Origin: Priapulus caudatus
Lineage: Eukaryota; Priapulida; Priapulimorpha; Priapulimorphida; Priapulidae
Direction of reading: 5' to 3'
Assembly (NCBI RefSeq): GCF_000485595.1
Contig: NW_014577735.1
Span: 73,434 to 93,443, forward strand
DNA length: 20,010 bases
Part shown: positions 11,080 to 19,603 of the stretch, one piece after another
Layout of the letters: every line of letters starts with the position of its first letter
Position numbering within the stretch: position 1 is the stretch's first letter
The notes under the pieces: generated by a model
The model's database searches: none
Seen by the model: the letters and a program-made list of their open reading frames with translations, nothing else
Told to the model about the DNA's origin: nothing
Made by a program: the position numbers and the translations under genes

Positions 11080-11678
11080 CCCGGGGAATTTGTTAACACT
11101 CGCGCTCAGTCGCTGAGATGCTCGTGTGTTACTGTCATACGCACGCGCGTCCAGTCTATCGCCAACGTCGCCGCGTCTCGATTGTTCGTTGTACGTTATC
11201 GCCTGCGAGCGTTTCTCGATCGTAGAGCCACCGCCGCCGCGGTCCCGCCGCAGCGTGCTGGCAGCGTGGACAGCGCCGCCGCCGCTGCGTTCGTCCGAGC
11301 TATCGCCGCTCGTGTGCCCGCTGGGCTGCGAATTCTTCAGGATGCCGTTGCGCGGCTCCGCGCCGGCCGCCATCTTGTCGTTCTGCTCGGCGTTGATCTT
11401 TGTCGTGAAGTGGTCGTAGACGCGTCGGTCGGAGTCGTCGGCGGCGACGGGCAGTTTTACCTGCGGGATGAGATAGTAGTCGGGCGGCGAGTTGTCGCCG
11501 TGTTCCGGCCCGCCGCCGCGTCTGTCGCTGTCGCCTGCAGCGTTGCGGCGACGCAGTGTGTTGGCGCGCGGCGGCGCCGTCGGTTTTCGCAGCGAGGCGT
11601 AGTTGTCGCTGTGTTGTTGCTGCCCCCGCGCCGCCTCGCGTTGTGTGACCACCCGCTGCTGCTGCTGTTGATGCTGTT

Positions 11679-11712
<34 letters not shown>

Positions 11713-12259
11713 ATGATGTTGTTGATGTTGTTGTTGTTGTCGATTTGGCTGTTGCTGCTGTTGCTGCTGCTGATGATGTTGATATTGTTGCTGTTGTCGC
11801 TGCGTCTGTTTACGAGGCACGGCGTACAGAGCCTCTACCGGCGTCGGCTCTTCCGGGCCGAAGTCTATTCGCACCTCGTAATCGTCGTCGGTTGGTTTGT
11901 GTCGCGGCAGCGGCGGCGGCGCGCGCCCGTTGATGCGCGACTCGCGCGCCGCGCTGGAGTTCTCCCCAGCGTGAAAGCTGCTGCGTGTACCACGCGAGCG
12001 CACCAGAGCGCCGCCGTGGTTCTCCTGGTTCCGCGAACCCGCCCGCGTGCGCTCGTTCACGAACTCCTTGCTGTTCTTCACGCCAGACGGCGAGTCCGGT
12101 TGCGCGAGCGCCATCTTGTGCGTGACGTCAGTGGGCGAGGCTGCCTTGATTCGCGGGATGCCGAACATGTAGTAGGGCTGGTTGTCCAAACCGACAGGCG
12201 TCTCTGTCGTTGTCCGTCTCTCGTATCGTATGTTTTCTTGTGTCTTTGTCGACATTCCC
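10549..12259 (-). CDS. Glutamine-rich protein, long terminal exon (570 codons, one split, plus stop)
   Basis: The frame runs uninterrupted to a TAA at 10551-10549. It is open back to an ATG at 12363, but the stretch 12363-12260 is AT-rich and contains an acceptor, CTTCTCTGTCGTTCAG (- strand), ending at 12260. The exon is therefore started at 12259, where the single base G completes an Arg codon split by the intron. If the gene were unspliced here, Met at 12255-12253 or at 12363 would be alternative starts. The exon holds the Gln/His tract and all the tyrosine motifs. Confidence 0.82.
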
Positions 12260-12755
12260 CTGAACGACAGAGAAGCGGGACAGATTTTCATGATTGCATT
12301 GATCGACATAAATCTTGAGGAAATAATGACGTCGGATATTATTAAGAGAATACTCGATTGCATGAGTTTAATTTAATTCATCAGGTTCGGCATACGAGTC
12401 AATAAATTATACACAATTTCACTTATATTATTAATAAAGAGTAACAGAGCATAATTTTAGTCTTGTGATAACAATATAGCACTTTGATAATTATAATAAT
12501 TAATTAATAATTAGTGTGCAGACAGAGCGCCCCGGAGACTCGGCTGCCAACTTTGTTTTACATTTCCTACCTGGGCGTCTGCAATCTCCAGGGTGGCTTC
12601 GCTTGACCGTTGCTATAGTTAGAGAGTATGTTGTCGACGGCAGCGTCGTTAACGTCGCTACGCCACAGCGCCCACTTATGCATCGTGGAGACGTGCTCGT
12701 CCTTTCTCATACAGTCCGATTGCCCATCGTCTGCTGCTCTCACCATCGTTCCCAT
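10549..12755 (-). CDS. Glutamine-rich disordered scaffold-like protein, two joined exons (N-terminus uncertain)
   Basis: Exons 12755-12571 and 12259-10549 join as AG|G in frame, giving at least 631 residues ending IYEPKPN. I do not recognise the family. Features in joined numbering: a Trp-containing segment with HKWALWRSD (about 27-35); a proline-rich APPPLPRHKP (about 175-184), an SH3-type ligand; an acidic stretch leading into LYAVP (Tyr 207); a Gln/His tract (about 212-263); DNYASL (Tyr 282); PDYYLIP (323-324); VYDHF (343); nine Gln (456-464); two copies of RSQT[ML]D (about 475 and 529); and a basic-amphipathic DRWFSFLAKDGKK near 556-568. YAVP and YLIP resemble YxxP SH2-ligand sites. No signal peptide, membrane segment or folded domain is visible. 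A scaffold, adaptor or receptor tail is an inference. The coding sequence is strikingly GC-rich against AT-rich flanks. Confidence 0.8.
11053..11079 (-). repeat. Pure (CAG)9 coding tract (polyGln)
   Basis: Nine uninterrupted CAG codons on the - strand encode nine Gln between FPG and RNVG. Unlike the larger Gln/His tract it has no CAA interruption, so it should be length-polymorphic. Confidence 0.95.
11656..11811 (-). repeat. Gln/His-rich low-complexity coding tract
   Basis: About 52 codons, nearly all CAA, CAG or CAT/CAC. Runs of two to eight Gln are separated by His, with one PNR interruption. CAA and CAG are mixed, which breaks up slippage. Gln/His tracts are common in disordered transcription and RNA-associated proteins, but no function is implied by this alone. 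Confidence 0.95.
12260..12570 (-). other. Intron of the glutamine-rich gene (311 bp)
   Basis: Reading on the - strand, the donor is CCCAG|GTAGGA (exon ends at 12571) and the acceptor is TCGTTCAG|GGGA (exon starts at 12259). Both ends fit consensus, and the 2+1 phase matches. The intron is AT-rich with TTAATTAATTAATAATTAG near 12500 (+ strand). Confidence 0.8.
12571..12755 (-). CDS. Glutamine-rich protein, upstream exon (61 codons plus 2 bases)
   Basis: This exon runs from ATGGGAACG right after a TTGTTTCAG acceptor to a GTAGGA donor. It encodes MGTMVRAADDGQSD near its start, then HKWALWRSDVNDAAVDNIL, and ends AKPPWRLQTP. The exon may be internal, starting at phase 0, or its ATG at 12755 or 12746 may be the initiation codon. 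Composition is balanced, unlike the AT-rich intron beside it, and the phase agrees with the next exon. The acceptor lies in the first unit of the 40-bp minisatellite. The open frame extends past it to 12812 inside the repeat, so an upstream repeat acceptor could also be used. Confidence 0.72.
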
Positions 12756-13260
12756 CTGAAACAAGTGAACAACTAGTGTTAACGATTGTGCTCGTCTGAA
12801 ACAAGTGAACAACTAGTGTTAACGTTTGTGCTCGTCTGAAACAAGTGAACGACTAGATCACACTATCGTGCCCGTCTGAAACAAGTGAGCGACTAGATCG
12901 CACTGTCGTGCCTGGCAAAATAAGTGAACAACAAGGTCTCGCCGTTGTGCCCGTGTGTAACAAGTGAACAGCTAGTGTTAACGATCGTGCTCGTCTGAAA
13001 GAAGTGAACGACTAGATCACACTATCGTGCTAATCTGAAACAAGTGAACAACTAGTGTTAACGATTGTGCTCGTCTGAAACAAGTGAATGACTAGATCAC
13101 ACTATCGTGCCCGTCTGAAACAAGTGAGCGACTAGATCGCACTGTCGTGCCTGGCAAAACAAGTGAACAACAAGGTCTCGCCGTCGTGCCCGTGTGAAAC
13201 CTGTGAACATCTCGCTCTCACGATCGTGCCCATATAAAACAAGCGAACAACCAACCGTAT
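12755..13260. repeat. 40-bp minisatellite, about 13 units, carrying repeated 3' splice sites
   Basis: Units start at 12755, 12795, 12835, 12875, 12915, 12954, 12994, 13034, 13074, 13114, 13154, 13193 and 13233. The period is 40 bases (two units of 39), and the last unit decays near 13260. The consensus begins TCTGAAACAAGTGAACAACT. Read on the - strand, the first bases of units 1-4 and 7-10 end in TTTCAG, a splice acceptor. Units 5, 6 and 11-13 have lost the AG. Units 2-6 closely repeat units 8-12, giving a 239-bp higher-order period. Confidence 0.95.
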
Positions 13261-13304
13261 GTGAATGCGCTACGCGTCATAGATATCTCTATACAATTGA
13301 AATA

Positions 13305-13583
13305 CAGTGAAGCCTCTGCTAGCAGTCACTTTTATCGAACGGACTACCTATAATATGGCACTATTTGCATTAACCCTAAGTGGGAGACATCCAGCGAAAT
13401 CACCTCTATAGAACGAACACCTGTCTATAAAGGACACCTCTATAGAACGGACACCTGTCTACAAAGGACACCTCTATAGAACGGACACCTGTCTATAAAG
13501 GACACCTCTATAGAACGAACACCTGTCAATAAAGGACACTTTCTGCATCTCCCTTGAGCAACCCTCATATACAAGTTTGACTG
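13305..13583. mobile_element. pogo/Tigger-like MITE (279 bp) with TA target duplication
   Basis: Flanked by TA at 13303-13304 and 13584-13585. The ends are CAGTGAAGCCTC and, inverted, CAGTCAAACTTG. The CAGT start and TA duplication fit the pogo/Tigger branch of Tc1-mariner, by family knowledge. No transposase is present. The inside is occupied by a tandem array of AACGGACACCT-type units that resemble extensions of the terminal repeats. It is probably in the first intron of the glutamine-rich gene. Confidence 0.6.
13403..13545. repeat. 34-bp tandem repeat made of two related 17-bp halves
   Basis: About four copies of a 34-base unit made of ACCTCTATAGAACGGAC and ACCTGTCTATAAAGGAC. The halves align with each other over most positions, so the repeat grew first from a 17-base motif. 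It lies wholly inside the pogo-like MITE. Confidence 0.9.
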
Positions 13584-13937
13584 TATTCATACAAATATCT
13601 CTACTCACAACAATGTACACATAATACATGTATCCTAGGATATCTATGCTAGACGTAACTAGAGCATTTCTGTATAAAATTTATATGCTTATATAAAGGG
13701 ACTCTAGCCATCACCACGCCCTAGCAATTTCGATCGCGCATCCGTTTATTTTTTGTATGATCATCGTTTTTATTTTCACAATTCATTTGCCGTCTCAGGT
13801 GTGGTTTGGCTTAACATCTGTTGGCGTCACCTACATTCCGAATTATTTTGTAAATCACGAAGATGTATATATAATTATTGTTGATTTTGCTCGGATAGAT
13901 GCTAAATGTAATATATGTGTATGTCTATCCATTCAAC

Positions 13938-14072
13938 ATTACATGTTGTGCACATGTTATTACATTACATTACATGTTATGTACATGTTATTACATTACA
14001 TTACATGTTATGTACATGTTATTACATTACATTACATGTTATGTACATGTTATTACATTACATTAAATGTTA
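13938..14072. repeat. 31-bp tandem repeat, about 4.3 units, with internal palindrome
   Basis: The unit is ATTACATTACATT joined to ACATGTTATGTACATGTT. Each unit contains ACATG..CATGT arms able to pair. The first unit differs (TTGTGCACATG). Because 31 is not a multiple of 3 and the unit lacks stops, all three + frames stay open; the open frame of 106 codons at 13757-14077 is a by-product. Confidence 0.9.
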
Positions 14073-14446
14073 TGTAGTGCACTACCATTACTTTTCCGAT
14101 CTTCACGCTAGCGTGTGTATGACTATCACTTATTTTCTTTAGGGTTAGGGTTAGGAAAACAACTGTTTGTGACTTCTGACTATCTCATGTGGTTCTTTAA
14201 GTAAATAGATTTTTCAAGGGATGATATGTACGTAATTAATTATTTGCCTAGGTACAAAAAAAGAATTAAATTATAACTCGTATACAGCCCATGATTTTGA
14301 TTTCATTTACATGCCATTTTGTTGCCGGGACCAAATTTCACATGTTACTGCGACTATCTGTAAAATAACCGGAATGAAACATGAAACTCGACCATGCCTG
14401 AACCGTGAATAATAGACAGATTAGAGATTACACGTACAGCACTTAC

Positions 14447-14473
14447 GGTGCAACCTCGCCGAAATGTGGCCAT
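14447..14473 (-). CDS. Candidate first coding exon of the glutamine-rich gene (9 codons)
   Basis: On the - strand ACAATGG gives a strong start context (A at -3, G at +4). Nine codons, MATFRRGCT, then end at a GTAAGTG donor (14446-14441). An in-frame TGA lies six codons upstream, so the ATG would be the true start. Phase 0 matches the exon starting at 12755. The intron between would be 1691 bp and would hold the 40-bp minisatellite, the MITE and the 31-bp repeat. TATATAA-type boxes lie 5-30 bases upstream of the ATG, which would leave a very short 5' UTR. Support is purely from splice consensus and phase. Confidence 0.33.
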
Positions 14474-15494
14474 TGTATTTATATATGATCATGAGATTAT
14501 ATACGACGTTCGTCACAGCAGAGTACAAACTCTCCCGCGGCTGCTATATTACACGCAGGTAGTGCGTGTACGTACACATCTTATCCTGATCCTTATCAGG
14601 CACGACCATCGACTGTGTCCCACCCATGCACGCACGCGCGCATCTGTCTACATCCGCGCGCAGTAAAATGCGAAATGCAAATAGAAACGTGCAGCGAAAT
14701 TCGGTCGCCCGCTTAACACAAGCAACAATTGAACAATTCGACGACTTGCGAGTAAATCAGCCGGATCCTTGGTCTTTTCAACGACCTGCATTAACAACAC
14801 GGCTTGTTGCAGTAGTTACGTAAGAATGAGATCAAGCGGTTATTTCTTGTATCATTCTAGTCGGGCATTCCCATTAAATCTCCAATTGATATGAGTCGTA
14901 TTCAGTTAGATCCAAAAAAGAAAAGAAAAGGATTTTTATATTGAAAGATAACAAATCGTATCTCTAATGCTATCGTGTCTCTAAGCGCTAATATATATAT
15001 ATAACGCATGCCCAGTGTTAGGTATGTGCATACGCGCAATATAGCCGCTTTTATAATGAACGCTCGTTTATCTAACAAAACGTGACCAATATACATTCTC
15101 AACGGAAGCATTTCTGTAGTGAGCTTATAATTGCTATGACACATTTAAATAGACCACCTATGTCAAGGTCACGTCTAACGTACGTCTTAGAGAACACTGC
15201 GCTGTATTTGAACAATCTCAAAACAGTAGCGATTTCCGCGACGTGTGCGTGTATGTACACACTCGGCAATAGCAGCTGCAGTTGCAGTGTGCAGTTAGCT
15301 GGACGAAAAATAGCCTAGCTTCCGGGTTTTGCGAATAAAATGCGGTCGAAATCACCAGCAGCACCTCTTATTATTTAGTCAGGAAGTCGTGTAATTGTAT
15401 CGCGTCTGTTTGATAGATAGATTACTGGCCACATATTCGTTAATGTATAAGGGTCTTTGAGGTCCATCAACAACAACTGAAGGTAGTTTGTCGT

Positions 15495-15723
15495 CCGCGC
15501 GCGTCCGTGTGCGTGGATGCGTGCCTACTTCTGTACGTGTGTGGGTGCGCGCGCGTGCGTGCGTGCTTCTGTGTTGTCGCGTGTGCGCGCGTGCGTGCTT
15601 GCGTGTATGTGTGTTTTGCACGTGTGCCCGAGTGTAAATGCGTATTTGTATGTAGTGTGTGTGCGTGCGTGGGCTCGCGTGTGTGCGTACGTGGGCCCGC
15701 GTGTGTGCGTGTGCGTGTCTGCG
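15495..15723. repeat. TG/CG-rich alternating tract (about 230 bp)
   Basis: Irregular GTGCGTGCGTGC and GCGCGTGTGTGCG units on the + strand, with few interruptions. Strongly alternating purine-pyrimidine. The Cys/Val-rich frames on + and His/Thr/Arg-rich frames on - come from the repeat. Confidence 0.92.
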
Positions 15724-16199
15724 AATAAACTCGTGCAATATAATGTTCAATCATCATAATGTGCAAATATCATTTGTGTAAATATGCCCTGACCATATAT
15801 CTTTATGACGTTCTAAAATCGGCGGCCTGCGTGGTGCGCTTCAGACACGCACGCCTTTAAGCACATACCGCACTCGTTTCAACAAGGAGCGACATTGATA
15901 CCATCAGTTAGAACCGCGACACAAGAGTTATCGTCAAATCTGACCTGTTCTTTGGCACGATTTACACTTTCTCGCGATGACTAAATCGCTATTTGCTTAA
16001 GAAAGCCCTGTCAGCTCTCCTGAGCGTTTCTCGGCCAATGTGTTCCTCACGAAAAGCGCACAAAGCGCACAAAGGGACGGCTATCCTCCGGCCGTAAGCT
16101 TCCTAATGCTTTAGGTCGAAGTTAAGCAGCCACGAAGTCTTAAGGTATCGGGTCGGGAGCATGAACCGCTCTAATCTTGCTCGGCGTGCAACACCGGTT

Positions 16200-16366
16200 C
16201 CTTGATCTTTATGGGAAAATGGCGGCTGCGGCTCGTCGCTGTATGTCGTCGTGGCTGCGACCCGCGGCGTGGTCGTCGCCTTCTCGTTAAGCCAACTCGT
16301 TAGCGTTCTCGCGTCGGCACGCTGCTTGCGACGCCGTGAACGCGTTTAATGTGTTTCTCCGTAAGT
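16200..16366 (+). promoter_or_regulatory. GC-rich, CpG-rich island, possible promoter and 5' exon
   Basis: A CpG-dense block in AT-rich surroundings contains AAAATGGCGGC at 16217-16227, a close match to the YY1-type element found near many animal start sites. A GTAAGT donor follows at 16361. Frames from both ATGs near 16213-16220 stop before the donor, so a coding first exon is not supported; a non-coding 5' exon of a + strand gene lying beyond the window is possible. No TATA box is clear. Confidence 0.3.
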
Positions 16367-16414
16367 AGACTTCGATAACGACCTCCCATATAAAGTGAGA
16401 ACGTTACCTCGTAC

Positions 16415-16465
16415 TCACACACGCGCCCACGCACGCACGCGCCCACGCACGTACGCACGCACGCA
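16415..16465. repeat. (ACGC)n microsatellite
   Basis: CACACACGCGCCCACGCACG and following ACGC/GTACGC units for about 50 bases. Confidence 0.9.
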
Positions 16466-17458
16466 ACTTACAGTCACTACAAGTTACAGAACAGATATTT
16501 ATCTTATTGAATTATCGAATTGGGCGTAATGTGTGCTGCTACACCACTGCCATAATTGACTAAATCCGACTAATAATCGTTTTATCTTTGCCTTGTTTTA
16601 AATATATTGATTTGAAGCGGGCAACACTGATTGATTCTAAGTATGCGCTCAGCGGGCAACACTGTTTGCAATGGGCAACATTGGTTTATATTTTACACAC
16701 AACAGGCAACATGCCCTGTATTAATGACAATGTGGTATTTTTACAGCCATGTATATATATATATATACAGTAGATACATGCACACATGTTCCGTTGGAAC
16801 GCCCAAGTTCTATAGGCTACCTGCATGTGTGTAGCAGCAGCACAAGTGTTATAAACCTGTACATCCCGAGGCATTGCCGCCTTTTCTGGAGAGGTGCGCT
16901 CAGTAAACTTGAATTCCTGTTCGCCATAGTCATTTTTGCGAGTTGCGTTCCCCCACCCCACCCAGGCGTGCACCCGCACAGTTGTTACACGCAGACGCCC
17001 CAGAGCGATAAATTGAAAGACTCCAATTATGCACTTCGGTGCGTAGCTTGCCGCCCAACTCCTCTCACTAGTCAACTATAGCGAGAAGTCCCGCACCACT
17101 TTCACCGTCTCTCATTGACGGCATTACTTTTGCAACGGCCACCTTCGCCCTCTTTGATGCAACACTCTGAACAGAGTTCAGTCCGCGCATGGACACTCAC
17201 TCAGTGCGTGTTGACACATGTTCCCTATTATATCTACTTCTGATTACATCTATGTTATATATATGGTTAGGTATGAACTGTACGTGAGAGGGTAGGTAAG
17301 GAAGGAACATAGAGACTAAGAGTATACCTACGAAATGATAGGTATTGGGAGCTTAATGTGGTATAATGAGTATAAATGGTATAAACAGCTGCTATATATT
17401 CAATACAAACTATCACTTGCTCAATTACATATATTAAATACTGATGTAGGAACTTTAC

Positions 17459-17518
17459 TTGAGAAGGCAGGTAAAGTAGGAGCTGCAGCTCTTATCTATA
17501 CTCTACCTGCCTTCTCAA
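17459..17518. repeat. Foldback with 15-bp perfect arms around a 12-bp palindrome
   Basis: TTGAGAAGGCAGGTA at 17459-17473 pairs perfectly with TACCTGCCTTCTCAA at 17504-17518. Inside lies GAGCTGCAGCTC (17480-17491), a perfect palindrome, and a few further pairs extend the outer stem inward. The 60-base unit would form a stable cruciform or RNA hairpin. Confidence 0.85.
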
Positions 17519-17798
17519 TTAACGTATACGAAATGCACGCACGAAGTGTACGAATTGTACGAGTGTACGAATTGTACGCAATGTGCGTATACGAAATGGC
17601 AGGTATTAAGCGTTGTGTGAAGGCAAATACTGAATGCGAAAGTGTAGGCAGTGCACTACCTATCAGAAAGTGTGTACAAGATAAGGGTGGAAGGTGCGTG
17701 TGAGAGGAGCTAATTGAGAGAAGCTACGCATAAGACGGACCCGGTAAGATAGGAGTATAAGAAAGACTATATAGGTAAGGGAGGACTTCGATTTCATA

Positions 17799-18333
<535 letters not shown>

Positions 18334-18725
18334 TTTGGGTAGAAGCGATGGAGTTGACGTGACTTTATACTTCCCATAAACTGCACTGCAGTGACGTACA
18401 ATAAACACTACTAAGAATGATCGCTCGTGGGAATTGACCTCTGATATAGATTCTCAATTTTATACTATACGCAAATGTTAGTTTAACTTCTGTTTTGTTA
18501 GAATGAAACCTTCGACACACCTATCTTATCAAGCAAATAATGCGCTCTACTGTTCTTATTGTTTCTATAGCTGCGAAGGATGACTAATGCAATAGATGCA
18601 ACTAATGCAAGGGATGGGGCACATTTCGGCGATAAAACGTTCATACTATTGGATAGTGAATTTCTAAGAAGAGCAGTTTGCAACACCCGTCGTTGCGATA
18701 TTTAGATCAACCCCGCGGTAACGTT

Positions 18726-18734
18726 GTATAAAGG
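18726..18734 (+). promoter_or_regulatory. Possible TATA-box core promoter
   Basis: GTATAAAGG in a GC-richer setting (CCCCGCGGTAACG upstream, GGCCCCG downstream). A start site would fall near 18756. No downstream open frame or splice donor supports a gene, so this is only a candidate. Confidence 0.2.
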
Positions 18735-19396
18735 CCCCGAAAATGGGCCAGTGTTCCCACTGCCCCGTTTGTATAATTACTTAACTGCTTTCCGCTGCGG
18801 GGCTATTTATTGAAACTATTACTGTTACTGTTACCTTCGGAGATTCGCTACAGCTGTAAAAGGATTTTTATCTTCACACGTCGTTCCTGATTGAATATTC
18901 TCGAGAGGCGCGGAATGATAGAGTTGTTGCTGTCGGCATGGAGACGTATCGAGCTGATATTGACTTATTGCACGCAGACGCTGTCGTGATTTCAGCTAAA
19001 CGCTTTATTCAGTCACACTCTCTAACCCCCCGTATCGCGACCTCCTTAGCTGTCAGATCCTCTACCCGAAACTAGTTGAAGAAAGGGGGCCGTGACGCCC
19101 ATGACTTAAATCAGGGTGTTTATGTTTGGGATACACGCCAGCGTCTCTGCCCCGTGGCAGTGTCGGGGCCACAAACAGATACACGCCCCATCTTGATTAA
19201 TGACGGCGAATGCAAATGCGACTGGAAAAGTCTGCGCGTCACGCTGGAATTTACTGTGCGACGAGAAGGAGATGAAATTGCACTCAGCGCACACAAAGGC
19301 CGAGAACGTGATCTAATTATGGCAGCCGCTCGACGCTTAATAGATTATTGGCGATTTTACATCGGCTGTCTCCTTTTCAAGAGGCAACGCCTGGCG

Positions 19397-19488
19397 CTCA
19401 CACGCACGTACGCACGAACACACACATACTCACTCACGTACACGCACGCACGCACACGCGCGCATGCACGCACGCGGGCGCACACACC
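19397..19488. repeat. (CACG/ACGC)n microsatellite
   Basis: CACGCACGTACGCACG units, then CACAC, CACTCACG and a CGCGCATGCACGCACGC part. The Thr/His/Arg-rich protein frame across it is a by-product. Confidence 0.9.
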
Positions 19489-19565
19489 TAGCATCTATTC
19501 TTAATTGTTTACTGTAGGCGCTATCTCAAACGATCATATACCATTTGACCGCCAAGCCGATCGAT

Positions 19566-19603
19566 GTATATATATATATATATATACAGGCCCTATATAT
19601 ATA
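19566..19603. repeat. (TA)n repeats
   Basis: A run of TATATA, interrupted by CAGGCCC, then TATATATA and two ACTAATAT copies. Confidence 0.85.

Larger units (their letters stand above)
12756..14446 (-). other. Possible intron of the glutamine-rich gene, repeat-filled
   Basis: If the nine-codon exon is real this is its downstream intron. It holds, from low to high coordinate, the 40-bp minisatellite, the pogo-like MITE, the 31-bp repeat and a short TTAGGG run (14139-14155). No further exon is seen inside it. Confidence 0.4.
14474..17798. other. Intergenic or upstream region with no supported gene
   Basis: No coding exon can be supported on either strand. It contains the TG/CG tract (15495-15723), a 5S-like patch (16085-16200), a GC-rich promoter-like island (16200-16366), an ACGC microsatellite (16415-16465) and a foldback (17459-17518). 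Open frames at 14626-14823, 16686-17081 and 17335-17703 lack family features or splice support. Confidence 0.6.

Noticed and set aside
10668-11099. 143-codon Arg/Ser-rich open frame on the - strand in another frame of the same exon
   Set aside because: Low-complexity shadow of the GC-rich main frame, with no independent features.
11182-12318. 378-codon Leu/Val/Arg-rich open frame on the + strand opposite the glutamine-rich exon
   Set aside because: It is the complement of CAG/CAA-rich, GC-rich coding sequence; the Leu runs are antisense of Gln runs, and it has no splice or family support.
12755-13260. Evenly spaced repeats suggesting a CRISPR array
   Set aside because: The whole 40-base unit is repeated with no unique spacers, in a spliced animal gene.
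13757-14077. 106-codon frame with repeated peptide
   Set aside because: A stop-free 31-base repeat opens all frames; there is no support outside the repeat.
15379-15766. His/Thr/Arg-rich frames on - and Cys/Val-rich frames on +
   Set aside because: Produced by the TG/CG microsatellite.
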